The notes: generated from the letters alone by a model not told the origin. A DNA stretch of 64,000 bases from Paenarthrobacter ureafaciens (GCF_004028095.1 NZ_SBHM01000007.1:620001-684000); one strand, 5' to 3'. Positions 1 through 8,732 are shown, counted from the stretch's first letter. Numbers and translations are program-made.

Positions 1-56
1 CAGACTTGCGGGGCCTGCTTTGCGCCCTAAACCCACGGAATAGAGCGCAGAGCGGG

Positions 57-71
57 CCTCACAGCGTGAGG
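57..71. terminator. small hairpin just past the helicase stop codon
   Basis: CCTCAC-AGC-GTGAGG forms a 6-bp stem with a 3-nt loop immediately downstream of the minus-strand helicase gene. It could be a weak terminator, but no T-run follows. The remaining 56 bases at the window edge hold nothing I recognise. Confidence 0.35.
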
Positions 72-75
72 GATC

Positions 76-1809
76 TTAGCGGCCGCGGCGCTCGTTAGAC
101 GCCGGGGCAGACGCACGGCGGGGACCGCTGCGCGCCGGTCGACCTGAGCCGGAACCCCCACGGCCGGAATTACCCGCGCCGAAGGATCCACCCGAGGTGC
201 CGCCGGTGTTCGAGGACCACACGGCCTTGTTTCCGCTGCTGCGCGTCGTGGTGGCAGAAGCGGTTCGCGGAGCCGAGGCCGACCGCTGTCCGCCGGATGC
301 ACGCTGGCCGGTTGCGGGGCGACCACTGCGGCCGCTTTGACCCTGCGAGCCGGGAACGTCGTTACGGTGCGAGGCACCTGCCTTGCCGCGACCGCGTGAG
401 CCGCGGGCGACGTCGTCGTTCATTGCTGCCCGACGCTCCGCACGGCTGAGGTCCGTGCGAACCGGCTCGGCCGAAACCTTGCCGCGTCCGCCGCGCCCGC
501 CGCGACCGCCTGCAGTGGGCGTAGCCTGGCCGGAACGCCGTGCGCGCTTGCGCTGGGCATTGGCGCCGTTGGACGTCCCGCCGCCCTGCTGCGGGAGCTT
601 GGCTGCCAGGAGTGCAGCGCGGGTGCGGGGGTCAACCTTGTCCGCTACATCCCCCACGAGCTCAGCCACCAGCGGAGAGTTGGCGGTGACGCGCTCAAAC
701 GAGACGTCGACGCCGGCAGCCCGCATGAGCTTCTTGACGTCCTGCTGCTGCTCGGGGAGCGTCAGCGTAACGACGGTACCGTCCGAACCCGCGCGGGCCG
801 TACGGCCGGAACGGTGCAGGTAGGCCTTGTGCTCTGTGGGCGGATCCACGTGGATGACCAGTTCGACGTCGTCCACGTGCACACCGCGGGCGGCGACGTC
901 GGTGGCCACGAGGACACGCACCTCGCCGCTGGAGAACTCGGCGAGGTTCCGGTCACGGGCGTTCTGCGACAGGTTTCCGTGCAGGTCCACCGCGGGAATG
1001 CCGGCGTCCGTGAGGGTCTTGGCCAGCTTGCGGGCATGGTGCTTGGTCCGCATGAAGAGGACGCGGCGGCCTGCGCCGGACGCCAGTTCCACAATGAGCT
1101 GCTTCTTGACGGTCTGGTCGTTGACCACCAGGACGTGGTGTTCCATGGTGGTGACCGCGGCCTGGGGATCGTCTACGGAGTGCGTCAGCGGGTTGGACAG
1201 GTAACGGTTGACCAGCTTGTCAACACCGTTGTCCAGCGTCGCCGAGAAGAGGAGGCGCTGACCCTGCTTGGGGGTCATGTCCATGAGCTTCTTGACCACG
1301 GGGAGGAATCCGAGGTCGGCCATGTGGTCTGCCTCGTCCAGGACGGTGACCTCAACCGCTTCAAGCGTGAGGATCCGCTGGCGGATCAGGTCCTCGAGGC
1401 GGCCCGGGCAGGCGATGACAATATCGACGCCGGCACGCAGCGCCTTCTCCTGGCGCGCCTGGGAGATGCCGCCGTAGATCACGGTGGTGTTCAGGCCCAT
1501 GGCCTTGGCCATCGGCTCGACGGTGGCGTTGATCTGGGTTGCGAGCTCGCGGGTCGGCGCAAGGACAAGGCCCATGGGACGGCCCGGCTTGCGGAAGTAG
1601 CCTGCCTCGCGCCCGGCCAGTCGGGCAACGAGCGGGATGGCGAATGCGATGGTCTTGCCGGAGCCGGTGCGGCCGCGGCCCAGGACGTCGCGACCGGCCA
1701 GCGTGTCCGGCAGGGTCTTGACCTGGATGGGGAATGCCTCTTCGATGCCGGTTGCAGCGAGGGATTCGACAATTGCCTTGGGCGTGCCAAGGGCAGCAAA
1801 AGTAGTCAT
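76..1809 (-). CDS. DEAD-box ATP-dependent RNA helicase
   Basis: Cytoplasmic RNA helicase that uses ATP to unwind RNA structure, likely in ribosome assembly or RNA decay. The core motifs are visible in order: FPIQ (Q motif), GRGRTGSGKT (motif I), APTRELA (Ia), DEAD (II), SAT (III), ATDVAARG (V) and HRSGRTAR (VI). From about residue 420 a basic tail of about 160 residues rich in Gly, Arg and Ser follows, as in RhlE/DeaD-type actinobacterial helicases; such tails bind RNA nonspecifically. I chose the ATG giving MTTFAALG (577 aa); an ATG three codons upstream (1818) is equally usable. The gene stands alone with a long upstream untranslated stretch. Confidence 0.93.
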   Translation of the reverse strand: MTTFAALGTPKAIVESLAATGIEEAFPIQVKTLPDTLAGRDVLGRGRTGSGKTIAFAIPLVARLAGREAGYFRKPGRPMGLVLAPTRELATQINATVEPMAKAMGLNTTVIYGGISQARQEKALRAGVDIVIACPGRLEDLIRQRILTLEAVEVTVLDEADHMADLGFLPVVKKLMDMTPKQGQRLLFSATLDNGVDKLVNRYLSNPLTHSVDDPQAAVTTMEHHVLVVNDQTVKKQLIVELASGAGRRVLFMRTKHHARKLAKTLTDAGIPAVDLHGNLSQNARDRNLAEFSSGEVRVLVATDVAARGVHVDDVELVIHVDPPTEHKAYLHRSGRTARAGSDGTVVTLTLPEQQQDVKKLMRAAGVDVSFERVTANSPLVAELVGDVADKVDPRTRAALLAAKLPQQGGGTSNGANAQRKRARRSGQATPTAGGRGGRGGRGKVSAEPVRTDLSRAERRAAMNDDVARGSRGRGKAGASHRNDVPGSQGQSGRSGRPATGQRASGGQRSASAPRTASATTTRSSGNKAVWSSNTGGTSGGSFGAGNSGRGGSGSGRPARSGPRRASAPASNERRGR

Positions 1810-1818
1810 GTACTTCAT

Positions 1819-2082
1819 GTCTTTCGGGCGGTGTCCTGTGGCGGACATCGGCCCCCGACGCCGGTTGGGCCAGGGGTTCGCCGAGGAAAAGTCAGGTGGT
1901 CTACCGGTTCGCTGCAGGAGCGCTGGCCGGGACCAAATGGAACGCGTTCATCGACGCAGGATGTGCCTCTCACATGAAAAATGCCCCGCCGCGCAGCCTG
2001 TCAGGCCACCTGCTTCAGGGCGTCACCGCACATCAAGTGATCCCATTCTAGCAGCGGTGGACGTTTCTCCTTGCATCGGGCC
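1819..2082. other. gene-free stretch upstream of the helicase
   Basis: About 260 bases between the helicase start and the palindromic repeat. No credible gene is seen on either strand. It must hold the helicase promoter and may include a long 5' leader, a feature known for cold-shock-regulated DEAD-box genes in other bacteria; I could not assign promoter boxes with confidence. Confidence 0.4.
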
Positions 2083-2148
2083 CCCAACTGGGTCGCAGCA
2101 CCGCGCGTTCTGAGCCCCGAAAACGCGCACAAATGCGACCTACTTGGG
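2083..2148. repeat. 66-bp palindromic repeat, family A, copy 1
   Basis: The arms begin CCCAACTGGGTCGCAGCA and end with TGCGACCTACTTGGG, with an inner GCGCGTT/AACGCGC stem and the loop core TTCTGAGCCCC. Copy 2 of the same length and arms is at 8667..8732. The outer arm supplies the last codons and stop of the MFS gene that ends at 2140, so it probably also acts as its transcription terminator. Confidence 0.85.
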
Positions 2149-3585
2149 CTGGGTGAGCGAGAAGTCGGCTTGGCCGTCGCGGGCTCCGCGGGCGTTGGGT
2201 GCGGCGGAACCACCCGGCCGGGCCGCGACGCGCGGTGCCACCACAACACCGACGACGCCGATGACCGCCGTCAGTGCAAAGACCGCCGCAAAGGGCCCGA
2301 CGTTCGTGAAGGCGGCAAAGACGAGGCCCGTTGCGGCGAGGGCCAGCGCACCGCCCAGGGAGTCGGAGATGGACATGGCGGCACTGTTGAAGCCTTGGTT
2401 ATCCGGCGAGGACAGCGCCAGGGTCATGACGCTGAGCCGCGGGTACATCAGGCCCATGCCGAAGCCCGCGAAGAGCCAGCCAACAATTGCTATGGCCGCC
2501 GGCAGCGCCAGCGCGGACGTGACAAGCGCCAAAACGATGGCCCCCAACACCAGGATGGCGCCAATCTGTACAGCCAAGGCATCAGCCAGCCGGGACCCGA
2601 GCCGTCCTTGCACAGCGGACGCCCCGGCCCACGCCAGCGCTGATCCGGTCAGGGTCAGGCCCGCAAAGGTCGGGCTGAAGTCATAGCGCTCCGTCAGCAT
2701 GTAGGGCAGGTACACCTCGGCACCGAAGAAGGCAGCCGACGCCAGCCCACGGGACAGGATGACGCTCGGCAACCCCCGGTGCGCTGTGAGGGTTCCCCGC
2801 GGGACCAGCGGACGGACAGCCACGAGCGCCGTGACAAGTGCGACGGCGGCAATCACCGCGCCGACGCCCGGCACCCCGCCGGACAGGTTCAGTCCAAGAA
2901 CGGCCACGGCCGCGAGCGCAGCCCACGCCATGCGCCCGAAAGCCCATGGGACGGTGGGTGCATCCGCGCCCGATGGGGCCCCGGTACCGCGTTCCGGAGA
3001 AGCCAGCCCGCGCATCGCAGGAACAACCATGGCCAAGGCCGGAATGACCAGCCCAACAACTCCCAGGAAGACCCAGTGCCAACTGCTCAGCTCCGCCACC
3101 ACCCCCGCCGCGAAAGGACCGATCAGGGACGGAATCACCCAGGAAGCGGCGAAGGCCGCGAAGATCTTGGGGTGCAGGACGGGCGGGTAGATCCGCGCGA
3201 CCAAGACGTACAGCGCCACAGTCACTGCCCCGCCACCAAGGCCCTGGACCAGACGGCCGAGCACCAGCATTTCCATGGTGCCGGCAGTTCCTGCGATGAG
3301 GAGTCCCACCACGAACATCGCCACCGATGCGTAGAGAGGAGCCTTCGGGCCTCTCCGGTCGGACCAGTTCCCGGCACCCACCATGCCCATCACGCCTGTA
3401 GCCAGCGGACCGGCGAAGGCCAGTGCATACAGGCCGGCTCCGTTCAGGTCCCGGCTGACCACCGGCATCACGGTGGTGACGGCGAGGGACTCAAAGGCGC
3501 TCAGGAACACCAACGCGCAGGTGCCCACGGTGGCCAGGAGGTATGGACGGCGCAGGATACCGGCCGTTGAGGTGTCAGGGGTCAT
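2140..3585 (-). CDS. MFS drug/metabolite efflux transporter, SoxR target
   Basis: Major facilitator superfamily exporter of the plasma membrane, 481 aa, with many hydrophobic segments and the motif-A-like loop GNWSDRRGPKAP after the second helix. It is most like DHA-type drug efflux permeases. It is divergent from soxR, and a SoxR box sits inside its promoter, so it is probably induced by redox-cycling compounds that it exports. The start at 3585 is supported by a -10 hexamer only 7 bases upstream, which implies a leaderless mRNA (no Shine-Dalgarno is present). Its stop codon lies inside a palindromic repeat. The substrate is unknown. Confidence 0.85.
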   Translation of the reverse strand: MTPDTSTAGILRRPYLLATVGTCALVFLSAFESLAVTTVMPVVSRDLNGAGLYALAFAGPLATGVMGMVGAGNWSDRRGPKAPLYASVAMFVVGLLIAGTAGTMEMLVLGRLVQGLGGGAVTVALYVLVARIYPPVLHPKIFAAFAASWVIPSLIGPFAAGVVAELSSWHWVFLGVVGLVIPALAMVVPAMRGLASPERGTGAPSGADAPTVPWAFGRMAWAALAAVAVLGLNLSGGVPGVGAVIAAVALVTALVAVRPLVPRGTLTAHRGLPSVILSRGLASAAFFGAEVYLPYMLTERYDFSPTFAGLTLTGSALAWAGASAVQGRLGSRLADALAVQIGAILVLGAIVLALVTSALALPAAIAIVGWLFAGFGMGLMYPRLSVMTLALSSPDNQGFNSAAMSISDSLGGALALAATGLVFAAFTNVGPFAAVFALTAVIGVVGVVVAPRVAARPGGSAAPNARGARDGQADFSLTQPK

Positions 3586-3592
3586 GCACGCT

Positions 3593-3623
3593 ACCCTAGA
3601 ACCTCAACTATTGTTGAGGTCAA
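3593..3623 (-). promoter_or_regulatory. SoxR box within a 19-bp-spacer promoter
   Basis: On the minus strand TTGACC (3618-3623) and TAGGGT (3593-3598) are separated by 19 bp, the overlong spacer typical of MerR-family activators. Centred in the spacer is CCTCAAC-TATT-GTTGAGG (3602-3619), an 18-bp dyad nearly matching the enterobacterial soxS operator CCTCAAG-TTAA-CTTGAGG. The -10 lies 7 bases from the MFS ATG, pointing to leaderless transcription. The assignment follows from family knowledge plus direct reading. Confidence 0.9.
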
Positions 3624-3652
3624 CGCCCCGCCGGGCACGTGGAAGTTCAGTC

Positions 3653-4108
3653 ATGTCGAAGGTATCCGGACACAGGCCCCTGACCATCGGCGAGCTTTCC
3701 GAGCGGAGTGGAGTGTCGCCGTCGGCCCTTCATTTCTACGAACGCAACGGCCTCATCAGCGCCGAACGCACGCCAGGCAACCAGCGGCGTTACGCCCGCG
3801 AGACGCTGCGCCGCGTGGCGTTCATCAAGACGTCCCAGCGGGTGGGGCTGCCGTTGAGGGACATCCGCGAGGCATTGGAGTCCCTGCCCAACAGCCGTAC
3901 ACCCACCAAGCGCGACTGGACCAGGCTCTCGTTGCGCTGGCGGCAGGAACTCGACGAGCGCATCGCCGCCCTGCAGCACCTCAGGAACGATCTGGACGGA
4001 TGCATCGGTTGTGGTTGCCTGAGCCTGAAATCGTGCACGTTGCAGAACCCGTCGGACGAACTCGGGGCATCCGGGGCGGGCGCCCAGCGGTGGAATGCAC
4101 CCATCTGA
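3653..4108 (+). CDS. soxR: redox-sensing MerR-family activator SoxR
   Basis: Transcription factor, 151 aa. It has an N-terminal MerR winged-helix (TIGELSERSGVSPSALHFYE, residues about 10-29), a dimerisation helix, and the [2Fe-2S] ligand cluster CIGCGCLSLKSC near residues 121-132, matching the four-cysteine pattern of SoxR. Oxidation of the cluster by redox-active metabolites switches SoxR to an activator of promoters with 19-bp spacers. The start at 3653 has GGAAG seven bases upstream; longer upstream reading frames overlap the divergent transporter and lack homology. The stop codon overlaps a family B palindrome. Confidence 0.96.
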   Translation: MSKVSGHRPLTIGELSERSGVSPSALHFYERNGLISAERTPGNQRRYARETLRRVAFIKTSQRVGLPLRDIREALESLPNSRTPTKRDWTRLSLRWRQELDERIAALQHLRNDLDGCIGCGCLSLKSCTLQNPSDELGASGAGAQRWNAPI

Positions 4109-4160
4109 CTGGCATTAGGGGTTGTTCTGAGCCCTCAAAACAACCGCTGCTGCCAGTTAG
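4105..4160. repeat. 56-bp palindromic repeat, family B, copy 1
   Basis: The outer arms CTGACTGGCA and TGCCAGTTAG and inner arms GGTTGTT/AACAACC enclose the core CTGAGCCCTCAAA. Copy 2, also 56 bp, is at 18719..18774. It overlaps the soxR stop codon and probably terminates transcription. Its loop core is shared with the family A copy at 2083. Confidence 0.82.
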
Positions 4161-4228
4161 TTGGGCGGGGTTTGCTGGAACAGCAACAGGTGTTGCGTCG
4201 GGTCTGCGGCGGACGGCACGCTTGAATC

Positions 4229-4957
4229 ATGACTGAACACACTCACGACGGCGGAACCCGCCAGCACGCGCATCATCACGACGGCGTGGCTCGCCAAGGC
4301 GGCGACCAACAGGGCCGCCTGGACCTCCACGAGGATGCGGACAACGCCGTGGACATGTGGGACGGGATGTACCGGGAACGCCCGAAGATTTGGAGCGGGA
4401 ACCCGAATCCCCAACTGGTCGCAGAGATCACGGGCATGGAGCCGGGAACTGCGCTGGACCTCGGCTGCGGCGAGGGTGCGGATGCCATCTGGCTCGCGAA
4501 GCACGGATGGAAGGTCACCGCGATGGATGTATCGGCTGTCGCGCTTGAACGTGCAGCCGGGCATGCCAGGGAAGCCGGACTTCAAGAGAGCGTCAACTGG
4601 CAGCAACAGGACCTCGCGGAGTGGACACCCGAGCCTGTCTTCGACCTTGTCTCAGCCCAGTTCCTGCACTCTCCCCTACTGCCCTGGCGGGACTCGGCGT
4701 CGAAGGCTGCCGCCGCAGTAGCTCCGGGAGGAACGCTGCTGGTGGTCGGGCACCACCCGCACGGGCTGGCGCCATGGAGCCGGCACCACGAGACGGACAT
4801 GTTCTACACACCCGAAGAACTCGCGGAGGAACTGGGCTTGGAACACGGGCCGTGGTCGATTGGGGTTCTCACCAGCCGCGAGCGGACCATCGAAGACCCG
4901 GATGGCAACCCTGCCACCATCATGGATACCGTCCTTCGGGCTACGAGGAAGCCCTAA
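4229..4957 (+). CDS. class I SAM-dependent methyltransferase with His-rich N-terminus
   Basis: Cytoplasmic S-adenosylmethionine methyltransferase, 242 aa. The SAM-binding motif I is ALDLGCGEGADAIWLA at about residue 75, followed by an acidic residue at the end of strand 2 (VTAMDVS). The first 30 residues are unusual: THDGGTRQHAHHHDG holds five histidines and may bind metal. Its place next to soxR suggests detoxification of an electrophile, oxyanion or metalloid by methylation, as in tellurite- or thiol-methyltransferase families, but the substrate cannot be read. The 3' end overlaps the convergent AsnC gene by 4 bp. Confidence 0.8.
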   Translation: MTEHTHDGGTRQHAHHHDGVARQGGDQQGRLDLHEDADNAVDMWDGMYRERPKIWSGNPNPQLVAEITGMEPGTALDLGCGEGADAIWLAKHGWKVTAMDVSAVALERAAGHAREAGLQESVNWQQQDLAEWTPEPVFDLVSAQFLHSPLLPWRDSASKAAAAVAPGGTLLVVGHHPHGLAPWSRHHETDMFYTPEELAEELGLEHGPWSIGVLTSRERTIEDPDGNPATIMDTVLRATRKP

Positions 4958-5991
4958 GCGCTCGCCGGGAGCAGCTCGCCGAAGGGTGGCACCACGGTTC
5001 CGGTGCACGTGGAGTCCGGGTTGAGCATCCAGCCCACCCGCTTGGCGGTGTTCAGCATGACGACGCTCTCCTCCAATTCGATCCCCGGGATGCGCTGCTG
5101 GATGGCAAGTTCCATCTCCATCACCTCGGCCAGGGTGCGCAGCCACATGATCATGGTGAAGTTGGTCCGCCCCGTGGTTGAGGCCAGGAACCGCACGTTC
5201 CGGATGGCCCGCAATTCCGTGGCCGCGGCTTCGTGCTGGCCGGCCGGGACGTTGGCGAACCACTGCACGGTCACGGGGTAGCCGGAGAATTTCTGTGCGA
5301 TCTCGCAGCGGAAGGAGAGCATGCGGCTGCCGAGCACGCGGGTGAGTTGGCGCTGGACAGTGGCCGGGTGGCGGCCCAGGGCCCGGGCAATTTCCGCGGC
5401 TGTGGCACGGCCGTCGCGGGCCAGGAAGGGGATGAGTGCCAGGTGGCTTTCGGGCAGCGGCACAACAATGGCGTCCGGTGCGGGCGGGTTAGCCGACTCG
5501 GGACCGGCCATTGCGCGCAATGCCTGCTGTTCAGCCTTGGTGAGGACGTTAAGCCGCCAGGCGTAGCCACTTGTATGGATCCTGGTGCACAGGGACGTGT
5601 GGTACTTGGTGAGGCCCCGGACTTCCTCGAGCCGGGGCAGCAAACCGGTACTGAAGTGATCCAGGTCCTGCGTGATGACGGTCAGGGTGAGGTCCCGGTT
5701 GCTGGCCGCCTCCTCCACGGTGATCACCTCGGGCAACCGGGCGAGGGCCGCGGTGACGTCGGGCCGAAGATCCATGTCGCAATCGACGTCCACCATCGCC
5801 AGGCACATGTTCTTGGGGTCACCCATCAAGTGGGCGGTCGTCCACGCAGCACCTTGGGCTTTGAGCCGGTCCCAACGGGCGGCCAAGGTGGTGGCATGGA
5901 CGCCCAGGACGTCGCCGGCGTCGGACCAGCTGATCCTGGGTGAAATCTGCAGGGCGTTGATGAGGCGCAGGTCTTCCTCACTGAGTTCCAT
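4954..5991 (-). CDS. Lrp/AsnC-family regulator with two fused HTH-RAM units
   Basis: DNA-binding regulator, 345 aa, about twice the length of a normal Lrp/AsnC protein. Residues 1-50 are a first AsnC HTH (MELSEEDLRLINALQISPR), followed by a ligand-binding domain; a second HTH starts near residue 180 (LIPFLARDGRATAAEIARAL), followed by a second RAM-like domain. Tandem-domain AsnC proteins are common in actinobacteria. The ATG at 5991 was chosen because the HTH starts at once; an in-frame ATG lies 12 codons upstream. Divergent from the amidohydrolase-symporter operon, it probably controls uptake and hydrolysis of an acyl-amino-acid-like compound. Confidence 0.88.
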   Translation of the reverse strand: MELSEEDLRLINALQISPRISWSDAGDVLGVHATTLAARWDRLKAQGAAWTTAHLMGDPKNMCLAMVDVDCDMDLRPDVTAALARLPEVITVEEAASNRDLTLTVITQDLDHFSTGLLPRLEEVRGLTKYHTSLCTRIHTSGYAWRLNVLTKAEQQALRAMAGPESANPPAPDAIVVPLPESHLALIPFLARDGRATAAEIARALGRHPATVQRQLTRVLGSRMLSFRCEIAQKFSGYPVTVQWFANVPAGQHEAAATELRAIRNVRFLASTTGRTNFTMIMWLRTLAEVMEMELAIQQRIPGIELEESVVMLNTAKRVGWMLNPDSTCTGTVVPPFGELLPASA

Positions 5992-6135
5992 GTCCCCAAT
6001 TCTCTCCCGCTTGCATGAATCCTGCACCTTTCACACATGCCATGCATATTTCCTGATCTTTCGGGCCTTGTGAGGTGCATCACCGCAGAATGATCTAAGA
6101 GAAGCGCAAGCCGAACAAATCACAGGAGACCCCGC

Positions 6136-7353
6136 ATGACCATCGCCGCCGACGCCCAGGAACTCCGCGAAGACATCGTCCGGCTCCGGCACGAACTGCA
6201 CCGCGAACCGGAGATCGGACTGCATCTCCCCCGCACCCAGGAAAAAGTACTCCAAGCGCTGGACGGACTTCCGTACGAGATCACGCTGGGCAAGGACACG
6301 ACGTCGGTCACCGCAGTCCTGCGGGGCGGTGCGGCCCACGCTTCGGCCCGGAAGCCGGTGGTGCTCCTGCGCGCCGACATGGATGGATTGCCAGTCCAGG
6401 AAACAACCGGCGTGGACTATACCTCCCGGGTGGACGGAGCCATGCACGCCTGCGGCCACGACCTCCACACCTCCATGCTCGCCGGAGCCGCAACCCTCCT
6501 GGCCGAACGCCGCCACCAAATCGCTGGAGACGTGGTCCTCATGTTCCAGCCGGGCGAAGAAGGATTCGACGGTGCCAGCTACATGATCAACGAAGGCGTC
6601 CTCGACGCTGCCGGGCGCCGGGCGGACACCGCCTACGGAATGCACGTGTTCTCCTCGCTGGAGCCGCACGGGCAGTTCGTCACGAAGGACGGCGTGATGC
6701 TCAGTTCCTCCGACGGGCTGGTGGTCACGGTCCTCGGCGCGGGCGGCCACGGGTCGGCCCCGCATTCCGCCAAGGACCCCGTCACTGCCGCGGCGGAAAT
6801 GGTCACGGCCCTGCAGGTCATGGTCACCCGCCAGTTCAACATGTTCGATCCCGTGGTCCTCACCGTCGGGGTGCTGCACGCAGGGACCAAACGGAACGTC
6901 ATCCCGGAAACCGCACGCATCGAAGCCACCATCCGGACCTTCTCCGAAGCGTCCAGGCAGAAGATGATGGAAGCAGTTCCCCGGTTGCTCAAAGGCATCG
7001 CCGCAGCACACGGATTGGAGGTGGACGTGGACTACCAAGAGGAGTACCCGCTCACCATCAACGACGAGGATGAAACGAATACCGCCGAGAAAGTCATTGC
7101 CGGCATGTTCGGAGACTCCCGCCTCACCCGGATGGCCACCCCGCTCAGCGGCTCCGAGGACTTCTCCCGCGTGCTGGCCGAGGTCCCCGGAACCTTCGTG
7201 GGACTCAGTGCCGTTGCCCCCGGCGCCGACCCCTCGACGTCGCCCTTCAACCACTCCCCTTACGCAACGTTCGACGACGGCGTCCTCACCGACGGTGCCG
7301 CGCTTTACGCCGAACTGGCCGTGTCCCGCATCGCCGCGCTCGCCGCCAACTGA
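6136..7353 (+). CDS. M20-family amidohydrolase (N-acyl amino acid / hippurate hydrolase type)
   Basis: Cytoplasmic zinc hydrolase, 405 aa, that cleaves amide bonds of N-acylated amino acids or peptide-like conjugates. Family signatures are MDGLPVQE, the metal-binding MHACGHDLHTSML, FQPGEEG (catalytic Glu plus metal ligand) and GSEDFS near the C-terminus. The start has a CAGGAGA ribosome-binding site. It is followed after 15 bp by an MHS symporter, suggesting import then hydrolysis of one substrate under control of the divergent AsnC regulator. Exact substrate (hippurate, IAA-amino acid or another) is unknown. Confidence 0.9.
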   Translation: MTIAADAQELREDIVRLRHELHREPEIGLHLPRTQEKVLQALDGLPYEITLGKDTTSVTAVLRGGAAHASARKPVVLLRADMDGLPVQETTGVDYTSRVDGAMHACGHDLHTSMLAGAATLLAERRHQIAGDVVLMFQPGEEGFDGASYMINEGVLDAAGRRADTAYGMHVFSSLEPHGQFVTKDGVMLSSSDGLVVTVLGAGGHGSAPHSAKDPVTAAAEMVTALQVMVTRQFNMFDPVVLTVGVLHAGTKRNVIPETARIEATIRTFSEASRQKMMEAVPRLLKGIAAAHGLEVDVDYQEEYPLTINDEDETNTAEKVIAGMFGDSRLTRMATPLSGSEDFSRVLAEVPGTFVGLSAVAPGADPSTSPFNHSPYATFDDGVLTDGAALYAELAVSRIAALAAN

Positions 7354-7368
7354 CTCCTGGAGAACCAG

Positions 7369-8661
7369 ATGACAACCACTGTTGGAACCCCTGCCGACAT
7401 CAAGGTCCACAAGTCGCACGTCCGCACCCTTGTGGGTACCGGCATCGGCAACGCCGTTGAATGGTACGACTGGGCTATTTACGCCACGTTCTCGCCCTTC
7501 ATCGCGAGCGCGTTGTTCAGCGCGGCCGACCCCACCTCTGCCGTGCTGTCCACGCTGGCGATCTTCGCCGTCGGATTCGTAGCCCGGCCGTTCGGCGGGT
7601 TCGTGTTCGGCTGGATAGGCGACCGGATTGGACGCAAAACGTCAATGACTGTTGCCGTGGCCCTCGGCGCCATCGGCAGCCTGTTAATCGGCGTGGCCCC
7701 CACGTTCGAGTCCGTCGGCGCCTTCGCATCCGTGATGCTTCTGGTGGCCCGCCTCATCCAGGGCCTGGCACACGGTGGCGAGCTGCCGTCGTCGCAAACG
7801 TACCTTTCGGAGATGGCACCCAAGGAAAAGCGTGGCTTCTGGGCCACCCTCATTTACACCTCCGGCACGGCCGGAATCCTTGCAGGCACGCTGCTTGGCG
7901 CCATCCTGACCGCTGTGCTCATCAAGGAAGACATGGGCGCGTGGGGTTGGCGCATTCCGTTCCTGATCGGTGGCGCCCTGGGCATTTATGCCTTGTTCAT
8001 GCGGGCCAAGATGAAGGAAACCGAGGCTTTCGAGGCTGAGTCTCCCAAGGAAAAGCGCGCGCCGATGTGGCCGCAAATCGTGAAGTACCGCAAGCAGGCC
8101 CTCCAAGTCATTGGGCTGACTGTGGGCCTCACGGTGGTGTACTATATCTGGGGTGTTGTGGCACCGAGCTACGCAGCGACGGCCCTGAAAATGGACCGCG
8201 GCGCTGCGTTGTGGGCCGGCGTGCTCGCCAATGTGGTGTTCATTGCAGCCTTGCCGTTCTGGGGTCGCCTGTCTGACCGGATCGGCCGGAAGCCCGTCCT
8301 GATCATGTCCTCCGCCGGTGCCGCGCTGTTCCACTTCCCCATGACCTGGCTGCTGAAGGATTCGCCATGGCAGCTGACCGTGTCCATGTCCGTGATGCTG
8401 TTCTTCATCGCCGGCAGCGCCGCGATCGTCCCCGCCGTCTACGCGGAGCTCTTCCCGACCCACATCCGGACCGTCGGCGTGGGCGTTCCCTACTCGATCT
8501 GCGTAGCCGTGTTCGGTGGCACGGCCCCTTACCTGCAGACGTGGCTGGGCACGATCGGCCAGGCGTACCTGTTCAACGTTTACGCGGTGATCCTGCTGCT
8601 GGTGGGTATCCTGTTCGCCTTCCTGATCCCCGAAACCAAGGGCAAGGACCTGACCGCCTGA
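7369..8661 (+). CDS. MFS symporter of the metabolite:H+ symport (MHS) family
   Basis: Twelve-helix plasma-membrane importer, 430 aa. The family signature GNAVEWYDWAIYATFSPF lies in helix 1, the loop GDRIGRK follows helix 2, and the second half has GRLSDRIGRKP. Relatives (KgtP, ShiA, ProP) bring in organic acids or amino acid derivatives with protons. It is 15 bp downstream of the M20 amidohydrolase with its own GGAG site, so the two form one catabolic operon. The terminator is probably the palindrome starting at 8667. Confidence 0.9.
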   Translation: MTTTVGTPADIKVHKSHVRTLVGTGIGNAVEWYDWAIYATFSPFIASALFSAADPTSAVLSTLAIFAVGFVARPFGGFVFGWIGDRIGRKTSMTVAVALGAIGSLLIGVAPTFESVGAFASVMLLVARLIQGLAHGGELPSSQTYLSEMAPKEKRGFWATLIYTSGTAGILAGTLLGAILTAVLIKEDMGAWGWRIPFLIGGALGIYALFMRAKMKETEAFEAESPKEKRAPMWPQIVKYRKQALQVIGLTVGLTVVYYIWGVVAPSYAATALKMDRGAALWAGVLANVVFIAALPFWGRLSDRIGRKPVLIMSSAGAALFHFPMTWLLKDSPWQLTVSMSVMLFFIAGSAAIVPAVYAELFPTHIRTVGVGVPYSICVAVFGGTAPYLQTWLGTIGQAYLFNVYAVILLLVGILFAFLIPETKGKDLTA

Positions 8662-8666
8662 CCCCT

Positions 8667-8732
8667 CCCAACTGGGTCGCAGCAGAGCACGTTTTGAACG
8701 TTCAAAACGCGCACTGCTGCGACTCAGTTGGG
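8667..8732. repeat. 66-bp palindromic repeat, family A, copy 2
   Basis: Near-perfect palindrome with outer arms CCCAACTGGGTCGCAGCA and TGCTGCGACTCAGTTGGG and the centre CGTTTTGAACGTTCAAAACG. It sits exactly between the stop codons of the convergent MHS symporter and CynX-like genes, so it can work as a bidirectional terminator. Copy 1 is at 2083..2148. Confidence 0.9.

Noticed and set aside
814..1977. 387-codon plus-strand open frame opposite the DEAD-box helicase
   Set aside because: It mirrors the helicase gene in a high-GC region and its translation has no recognisable fold; the helicase motifs on the other strand are complete.
6031..7419. 462-codon minus-strand open frame opposite the M20 amidohydrolase
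   Set aside because: Antisense to a gene with clear metal-binding motifs; no homology in its translation.
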